This document shows positions 27,301 to 28,989 of a stretch of 28,989 bases of DNA, one piece after another. Each line of letters begins with the position of its first letter. The stretch's first letter is position 1. The notes below the pieces were generated by a model. It was not told where the DNA came from. It did not search any database and saw only the letters and a program-made list of their open reading frames with translations. The translations under genes were made by a program, and so were the position numbers. The stretch comes from RGIG5050 sp045636065. Lineage in GTDB: Bacteria > Verrucomicrobiota > Kiritimatiellia > RFP12 > UBA1067. The stretch spans positions 1-28,989 of the forward strand of contig JAZTWW010000003.1 in assembly GCA_045636065.1 (NCBI GenBank), read 5' to 3'.

Positions 27301-27480
27301 CACGGAGCCTTCTCCCGCAAACGTCACAGAGACGTCGCCTGTCACCAATTGCAGCCATTTGGAGTAGAAAATCTTGTTATCGTAATCCGCAGATGAAATG
27401 GCCGTCACGGGCGGAGCGGAGAAACCGGGGTCCAGATACCAGCCCTGAAACTCATGGCCCGCCTTGGTTGGCTCCGGCAA
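15337..27480 (-). CDS. Giant repetitive secreted protein, main part (frame-split from its N-terminus)
   Basis: A 4047-codon frame that opens at a TTG with no ribosome binding site. An in-frame stop lies about 11 codons further up, so it is the body of the gene whose start and signal peptide are at 28630, cut off by a 13-bp duplication. It begins inside a Listeria-Bacteroides B-repeat. Eight glycine-rich modules follow, each a conserved head (Cys, then GWYVV or GWYAV), an ILADG strand and several coils of the type GAGIGGG and GGTVTINGGTVTATG, probably right-handed beta-helices. They alternate with B-repeats (GWYDN, T.YAKW) and putative Ig-like domains. Then come BspA-type LRR_5 repeats (about 17520-15960; VTIPDSVT, AFEGCTSL) and an acidic C-terminal domain. 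There is no LPXTG, PEP-CTERM or autotransporter barrel. A role in adhesion or glycan binding is inferred only. Confidence 0.85.
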   Translation of the reverse strand: MPEPTKAGHEFQGWYLDPGFSAPPVTAISSADYDNKIFYSKWLQLVTGDVSVTFAGEGSVPRTETCTIVESSMTTLTDTGSTEGWYVVYNNVTFNSPVTISGDVKLVLMDGKTMKVTVSDYKSAVNVQQGNTLTIYAQNVSGTGRLEANGGSISAGIGGNNGQNGGTIIVNGGDVYATCESGGAGIGGGYQANGGMVTINGGTVTAIGKGSGIGGGSSGGNGGTVIINGGYVTVTANAGAGIGCGNSGTDAGYITINGGTIEATGSWRAAGIGGGNGCAGGTVVINGGTVTATGGDGASGIGSGYGNSDYGTLTVGASVVVKSGTSGSSLTELERTGNVIALDGKQYYTAETTGPTPLSQTQNAFAAYKDEAFELALPGTISGGSGSYTFTLKTPANLPAWLSRTGDTLSGTPTATTDSCELTFTVQDTDETSLVEDFTYTITVTPKPQSITYKSGETTLTGLVPTQYTPGTVTDLPATATAPTGYEFAGWYDNDGLTGDPVTAVPASATDDLTFWANFTPIEYPITYMKDAITPLEGLVPATYTIVSGATLPATAVNPGKGFYGWYLNSGCTGDAVTAIPAGETGPRTFYALWGVAKSNETYIDANGVEQTAECIEVGSDTTALETGWYVVKGDVTIPGKVTVTGNVNLLLSDGASLTVNAPSYSHAIDVKGANTLTIYGQENGTGALTATANDWGPGIGSGDSNNTCGTITVNGGIVTATGKTGAGIGGGYNQPGGTVIVNGGTVIATGDSGAGGIGGYGTGYKATGTLRVADNAIAMAKTSDYGARFVVKPHGANGEITLEGEQYYKIIVPKTASIQYRDTDGVIKNANCTLLTTDINSIGDGWYAVTGTLDFGTDGFFVSGDAKLVVADGASLTVEGLHTSPYSAGINVPVGASLTVYGQAEGTGAINATGGYFSAGIGGIYQQSAGTITINGCNVTAVGNTTYTGGAGIGGGGNRGNGGTVTINGGRVEATGSAGAGIGRGQSGTDGTLTVSSSMTVMAGASSSAAVELTPDEVTGEVELSGQTYFLIERTGPKPLVQNSSALAAYKGEATALSFDGTVGGGTAPYEFTFKSGELPNGISSATFSGTPTETGTFEFVVTVTDSAAGEDNQSEDFTYTLTVTARPKSITYMDGETQINDLEPATYVEGVGADLPVSVPAASAPLGYELEGWYTSAACNPGDKVTAISAEATGDQIVYANWKAIVYDVVYMKDSVTQFDDPAATTYTIESPTLTLPTTAVNAGKSFEGWYDNAGGTGVAITEIPHGSTGDRIFYAKWGTAKSNETYVDASGNSMPAVECTVIDSDIRTLGTGWYVAKGDVTIPSYVQVSGNAKLILADGATLTIASDNSYKAGINISSYGSLTVYAQTSTGSGSLVVTGGALAAGIGGEWNDSHGPVTINGGNVTATAGNNGAGIGGGSAGAGGTVVINNGTVTAIGGTFGAGIGGGYQANGGTVTINGGTVTAYSSGYGAGIGKGSSGTNNGSLTVGANMVVESGDDAGSLTELGRDGVIELDGNRYYLVHKAGVAPLTQTTSAIAAYAGEAIEINLSSTVTGGTTPYLFYGTVPTGLTLAENGGALTGTLAADTYPITLTVKDSADEQQIEEFTWTLTVSVRPQPIRYMDGEVEMTNIEPSGYIEGVGVEELPVTASKTGYLFMGWYTAANGGDRVYSISTEATGPQTVYAHWTTQPYSITYKDGNTTLTGIVPTTYDIETATFNLPEPLAPEGKVFVGWYAESTLDTPVASIAQGSTGNRTFWVKWRDAQPGEGQKLVQFLDGDGTPCEEMCTIMTSAMTTLESGWYVLANSLAFTQVVTIDGDVKIVLEDGKSLTVSGGSFTGKPGISLTEGNSLTIYGQTEGTGALTATAATYSNCAGIGTGYNENFGTITINGGVITATGEGGAGIGAGSGGDGGTVVINRGSVTATGGSNGAGIGGDSGNICNVTINGGSVEARGAMMASGIGGGYNKAGGTITITGGEVLAVGGNMAAGIGGGYMGAGGIVNITGGSVTATGGDAGSSGIGAGNGSSSHGELTVGDGMTVYAGAGENPSTPLDPVVPGAGRYYLVNNGTGPVGPTIYEIKYYDHYDEIRNLNPSSYEEGVGATLAIPEKEGYVFLGWYADSNCEGQRVYEIPANATGVQTFYSKWEKAPKYAIVNYLDTDGETKPVECTIIDDARKNMTNGWYAVTNSISFTKGMTVTDDVKLILADGVTLSVSNSHNGEAGINVPSGSSLTIYGQSEGEGAGLLRSTGGESGAGIGGNSQGDSGTITINGGSVTATGGEHGAAGIGGGYSGDCGAVTINGGVVVARGGSNDLFTGAGIGGGNEGSGGTVVINGGSVTATSGGQYADGIGRGKTGANRGTLKPGENVVIRAGDTANPTETLEQKKDDGTLWIFDTYRYYTAEVASATSEFSITYKEYLNNTETVLNLSPATYLSGTGVATIPTPEQKTGYTFEGWQTSQWAHLAEPVTSIPAGSSGDKILWAKWTPNVYDITYVTTPMVIDGIAPATYTYGTGVATLPAPEATKPYWMFDGWYDNDGHQGDPIVSIAATSTGAVTLYAKWVEDGSRKTAVTFQGASGEQTESCRILDTSVTELEDGWYVVNDDLEYTTGISVTGDVKLVLEDGKTLSITNSTYLSWKAGINVPDGSSLTIYAQEDGTGTIEAYGCNEGGAGIGGNHGQSCGALTVYGGRIVATGGSMSAGIGGGTGPGNGGVVTIYGGDVTANGGASGVGIGGGSNPGVDTIGGNGGTVQIYGGVVHANSVSSVGIGKGDMGIEEVALTVGAGMRVQVRDVLGEPDWLYIDPDTGAVQISGSYPTYLVFDAASTDFPITYMDGEDPLVLNPASYRYGDGVASLPSPAAAQGYAFAGWYDNAALNGDPITYIPDTAAGEVTLWAKWHAVAGVAYRDEYGVDHIAPCRILDAGTTQLMDGEWYAVTNDEIVIEGGLTVLGDATLILADGSSLEAGNDALTFNKAGLNVPQTKSLTIYGQENGTGYLYARSSWLAAGIGGNEGESCGTVTINGGRILAVSGDSGAGIGGGFNGTGGDVTINGGQVEARGHDVYCMGIGGGVTLDEDNLSGFMPHGTLTVAQTMAVHATWRDNAESVLARNPATGGIELKNSTHSFRVVPAREFTITYKDGTETMTGLQPVTYIEGTGATLPGVTAVKKTGWTFAGWYDDPESDEAILSVPGTAEENKIFYVKWTEGETADLVKVAGADVLAPTETGVETVWNLATTVIGGCEPLSFAAKDGTRLPAGLTVSGTTLSGYIAREGTYNFTLTVTDALTVPQTLDIDYTLVVTGDPVEPEFTIDENGVLTAVNLKGNTDVTIPGGVTKISNNLLRRCDYLERVTFPDSLKEIGDNAFFGCTNLVRITFGSSLERVGTYAFCQCYQLSCDDPEGLYFPDSVLSIGADAFTSTGLVRVSLPGDLYIPRENVHPGFNYYTTDVIYRTDQTVFYMNGIGHDLLRVDPKQNTDIVIPDVVTKILTSALEDCDTIVNVTIPNSVTNIWGGAFEGCTALKSVDIPDSVLAMDGSIFKDCTSLESVVIPDSVTTIGGHLFYGCTSLTNVTLGAGITEITELMFDGCTSLTVEGLKINGPVERIGMFAFFGCSGLAGELRLPGSLREIGSWSFENCTSLTSVVIPDSVTLIDWGAFENCHALRSVNIGGEEKLLNARSFAAASGRRGLAASSEKSMTIARFAFSSCGDLENATIGKWVDQIGGGAFSGCPKLKNVTVEEANDNFVFSDGMILTKDGETLVSAFGDKTAITVPSGVVTVDQGAFAGYSTLTSVVLPNSVTMIGEAAFSNATKFATVTIPSSVTSIGENAFVDTRLATVYVTEGDATRMEGLVAGTGYDTTEVEFLPIPEPTVPAIDGDDGAEVTGNPEDGYTVVPSTTEGTVEVVIPASVEPEKVTVVVPPTASVKPNGANVAVVKTVDDTPYDITEFIDLPAAGADGVIDLGGATVKEEIVEEILDPEDEDVEIDLDPAEPSITTAKTRPGLVYVFREGTSLDGMTKKATKLGDGTSWTPAISVKGGSSGFYSVGVKITEE
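15960..17520 (-). repeat. BspA-type leucine-rich repeat array within the giant gene
   Basis: This part encodes successive LRR_5 units of about 23 residues, with the recurring phrases IPDSVTxI and AFxGCTSLxxV. They resemble BspA of oral bacteria, where such repeats bind host matrix proteins. One unit is interrupted near 16400-16490 by a basic, Ala/Ser-rich insertion (AAASGRRGLAASSEKS). Confidence 0.8.
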
Positions 27481-28525
27481 CGTCGCTACGCCTGTCCCTC
27501 TTACCTGTCCCTCTTATATAAGTTGTCGGATAAAGAGACGACAATGTGCTTTCGCCGTCCTTGTAGGTTATTGAATACCTGTCGCGCACAGTGACCGTAT
27601 ATGTGGCTTCAAGCGTAAGCTTTGGTTCCGATGTATCCTCAACCAATAATGTAAACGAAGGAGTGCCTGCCTCGGTGGGCGTTCCTGTAAGTGTCGTCCC
27701 GGACGAAAGCGTAAGCCATTCGGGGAGGGAAGAACCCTCTTTCACCGCAAATGTATAAGTCCCAGTTCCACCTCTGATAGTGGTTGAAAGATCGACATTG
27801 AGACTGGAGCTCACCGTGCCAGAATAAACGGTAAAGCTCGATGTTGCCTGCTTGAGGCTTGGCGGACCGACAAAGAACCACTTCTGTCCGCTCAATTCTA
27901 CTGCACCTGTTTCCTGATTACGATCCAGCAGAACAGCCGTCGCTTCGCTTGCGCCAGCCAAAACAGCAAGCCCATCGCCGACAATCAGCGAACCATTAGA
28001 TGCACTTGAGCTCCAAGCGCCCTTGCCAATACCGGATCCCGATCCTGAACCATCGGTAGCCGTCACCGTACCGCCGTATATAGCAACCGTACCGCCTGAA
28101 CCACCGCCCTCAGCACCACCAATGCCCGCCCCATAGCTACCAGTCGCCGTTACTTTCCCGCCATATATGGTGATAGCACCGCAATTCTTGTTATTGCTGT
28201 CGTCGCCTCCAATGCCTGCAGCAAAAAAACCTCCATTTGCCGTTAGTTCACCTGTTCCGCCACTTTGACAGTATATCGCAAGCGAGTTAATCGTCTCGCC
28301 GTCATCTACCACGGATATGCCAGGATAGTAACTAGCTCCCGTCACCGTCAGCTTCGCGCCATCGGCAAGGATAAGATTCACATCGCCGGAGACGGTCACT
28401 GTTGAATTTATCGCCACTGTTCCCTCGACCACATACCATCCCGTTTCAAGGGTGGTCGTGCTCGATGTTATGGCCGTGGCATTCTCCTCTGCGGGATTGC
28501 CTCCTGCATCGACGTATGACGTGGC
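17865..28525 (-). repeat. Nine glycine-rich beta-helix modules alternating with B-repeats and Ig-like domains
   Basis: Nine related modules can be placed approximately at 27865-28525, 26420-27365, 25040-25715, 24370-25055, 22895-23645, 21255-22205, 20270-21045, 19010-19800 and 18105-18790. Each has a head of about 70 residues and three to six Gly-rich coils. About twelve InlB-type B-repeats lie between and after them, as do five putative Ig-like domains; the last B-repeat and the last Ig-like domain follow module nine. The block module-Ig-B-B-module occurs for modules 2-3, 4-5 and 5-6, pointing to growth by duplication. Modules 3 and 4 adjoin with nothing between them. Confidence 0.75.
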
Positions 28526-28630
28526 CTGCAACGCCGTTGCGGCGAGCGCTGCCGCCGCAAAGACGAGAGCCTTTGCCGGCTTGAGAAGGTTCAGGAATTT
28601 TTGCATGCTTTTGCGGATTGATGTTTTCAT
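27452..28630 (-). CDS. Giant repetitive secreted protein, N-terminal part with signal peptide (frame-shifted end)
   Basis: A 392-residue frame starting at ATG 28630, with AAGGAG (28639-28644) 8 bases upstream. A long, basic-then-hydrophobic signal peptide (about residues 1-36, ending ATALQA) is followed by the first glycine-rich beta-helix module (TGWYVVEG head; coils with YGAGIGG and GGTVTATD), then an Ig-like domain and the first half of a B-repeat ending TTYIRGTG. From there the last 16 or so residues, rich in Arg and Asp, are out of frame. Dropping one copy of the 13-bp repeat at 27491-27516 restores YIRGTGVATLPEP and joins it to the 4047-codon frame, giving one protein of about 4426 residues. 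As sequenced, translation stops at 27452, so only a short secreted fragment would be made. An upstream extension to 28939 is open but lies in the leader repeats and crosses the promoter. Confidence 0.8.
   Translation of the reverse strand: MKTSIRKSMQKFLNLLKPAKALVFAAAALAATALQATSYVDAGGNPAEENATAITSSTTTLETGWYVVEGTVAINSTVTVSGDVNLILADGAKLTVTGASYYPGISVVDDGETINSLAIYCQSGGTGELTANGGFFAAGIGGDDSNNKNCGAITIYGGKVTATGSYGAGIGGAEGGGSGGTVAIYGGTVTATDGSGSGSGIGKGAWSSSASNGSLIVGDGLAVLAGASEATAVLLDRNQETGAVELSGQKWFFVGPPSLKQATSSFTVYSGTVSSSLNVDLSTTIRGGTGTYTFAVKEGSSLPEWLTLSSGTTLTGTPTEAGTPSFTLLVEDTSEPKLTLEATYTVTVRDRYSITYKDGESTLSSLYPTTYIRGTGKRDRRSDVAGANQGGP
27491..27516 (-). repeat. 13-bp tandem duplication causing a frameshift
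   Basis: The plus strand reads CCTGTCCCTCTTA twice in perfect tandem, at 27491-27503 and 27504-27516. Thirteen is not a multiple of three, and removing one copy restores a B-repeat with the family phrase TYIRGTGVATLPEP. It is either a recent slippage mutation, a reversible switch or an assembly error. Confidence 0.95.
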
Positions 28631-28638
28631 GGCTAATG

Positions 28639-28644
28639 CTCCTT
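28639..28644 (-). promoter_or_regulatory. Ribosome binding site of the giant gene
   Basis: AAGGAG on the minus strand lies 8 bases before the ATG at 28630. It fixes the start directly in front of the signal peptide and excludes the open upstream extension. Confidence 0.8.
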
Positions 28645-28674
28645 GGGTAACGGCGATTAAATCGTGCTTCGGTT

Positions 28675-28802
28675 TCTGGTGAACGTGTGGCTTGCGCAAG
28701 TAAGCGCACCGGTTCTGGTGAACGTGTGGCTCGCGAAAGTAAGCGCACCGGTTCTGGCGAACGTGTGGCTCGCGAAAGTAAGCGCACCGGTTCTGGCGAA
28801 CG
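28675..28802 (-). repeat. 39-bp tandem repeats in the giant gene's leader
   Basis: Three full copies (28675-28713, 28714-28752, 28753-28791) and an 11-base start of a fourth (28792-28802) have only a few differences, mainly in the copy nearest the gene. There are no unique spacers, so it is not a CRISPR array. All three minus-strand frames are free of stops through the unit, which creates misleading open frames. It lies in the predicted untranslated leader, between promoter and ribosome binding site. Nothing else recognisable lies in 28803-28900. Confidence 0.9.
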
Positions 28803-28904
28803 GATGAACAAAGCACCTGAACGCGCCCCCTAGGCGCATTCCAGCAGAATTCTGCATCCAGCCCACACCGGCCGGCGATCTGAAGTCTTTTATCACGTGC
28901 CAAG

Positions 28905-28933
28905 ATTATACCAAAATCCCCCCCCCTGTTCAA
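28905..28933 (-). promoter_or_regulatory. Promoter of the giant gene with a G9 spacer tract
   Basis: Minus-strand TTGAAC (28933-28928, four of six consensus bases) and a perfect TATAAT (28910-28905) are separated by exactly 17 bp. The spacer is one A, nine G (28926-28918) and ATTTTGG. Transcription should begin near 28898, giving a leader of nearly 270 bases. A homopolymer at this place changes the -35/-10 spacing when it slips, as in known phase-variable surface genes. The sequenced length gives the optimal spacing, that is, the ON state. Confidence 0.7.
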
Positions 28934-28989
28934 GCGCAATTTTTCTCACCCACTCTCCCCTCCATCCCCCTTAACCCCACACTCAACCC

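Noticed and set aside
18105..27365. Periodic glycine-rich repeats taken as a CRISPR or satellite array
   Set aside because: They stay in one protein frame with degenerate third positions, so selection is on protein sequence, not on DNA identity.
28675..28802. Possible CRISPR array
   Set aside because: The 39-bp units are directly adjacent with no spacers, and no cas gene is in the window.
28657..28896. 79-codon GTG-started frame right at the predicted transcription start (possible leaderless peptide)
   Set aside because: Its content is only the 13-residue translation of the 39-bp repeats. All three frames are open there, so openness is no evidence. Kept as a curiosity.
28631..28939. 103-codon upstream extension of the giant gene
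   Set aside because: It encodes the 39-bp repeats, would start upstream of the TATAAT promoter, and precedes a clear ribosome binding site and signal peptide start at 28630.

Overview
The window is a bacterial chromosomal segment from a Gram-negative, anaerobic, probably host-associated organism. Gram-negative: there is a penicillin-binding protein 1C and a secreted protein that looks like an outer-membrane barrel. Anaerobic: the only ribonucleotide reductase visible is the oxygen-sensitive class III enzyme with its radical-SAM activase. The giant secreted protein built from Listeria-Bacteroides (InlB-type) B-repeats, glycine-rich beta-helix modules and BspA-type leucine-rich repeats fits a gut PVC-group bacterium such as Kiritimatiellota. 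That placement is inference from gene content, not a demonstrated identity. Every credible gene lies on the minus strand, so the text below follows transcription from high to low coordinates.

Region A (28989 to 15065) is dominated by one gene for a giant repetitive surface or secreted protein. It has a strong promoter (28905-28933), an unusually long leader with three 39-bp tandem repeats, a good ribosome binding site and a signal peptide. With one short duplication removed it would be a single frame of about 4426 residues. As sequenced, a perfect 13-bp tandem duplication (27491-27516) shifts the frame and splits it into a 392-residue N-terminal piece and a 4047-codon remainder. The promoter carries a run of nine G between -35 and -10, exactly where simple-repeat slippage changes promoter spacing in known phase-variable genes. 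Together these suggest a two-level on/off switch, the most interesting feature of the window. A small TSCPD-domain gene follows 5 bp downstream, and a strong terminator (15005-15047) closes the unit.

Region B (14949 to 12104) is nrdD-nrdG, the anaerobic ribonucleotide reductase and its activating enzyme. Its promoter overlaps two NrdR-box-like sites whose centres are 31 bp apart, the classical NrdR arrangement.

Region C (12093 to 405) is a tightly packed run of seven genes: a kelch-propeller/sodium-solute-symporter fusion (probably a sialic acid or related sugar transporter), nagA, an amino-acid-permease/histidine-kinase/receiver fusion, an Hpt protein, a receiver-kinase-receiver protein, an outer-membrane-like protein and PBP1C. 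Gaps are 45 bp or less and two junctions overlap by 4 bp, so they are probably one operon. It would join amino-sugar uptake and deacetylation to a transporter-type sensor phosphorelay and to envelope proteins. The phosphorelay has no DNA-binding output domain in the window.

Region D (1 to 404) has no credible gene. It holds G-rich short repeats, a large imperfect inverted repeat, a 30-bp-spaced direct repeat and a small hairpin.
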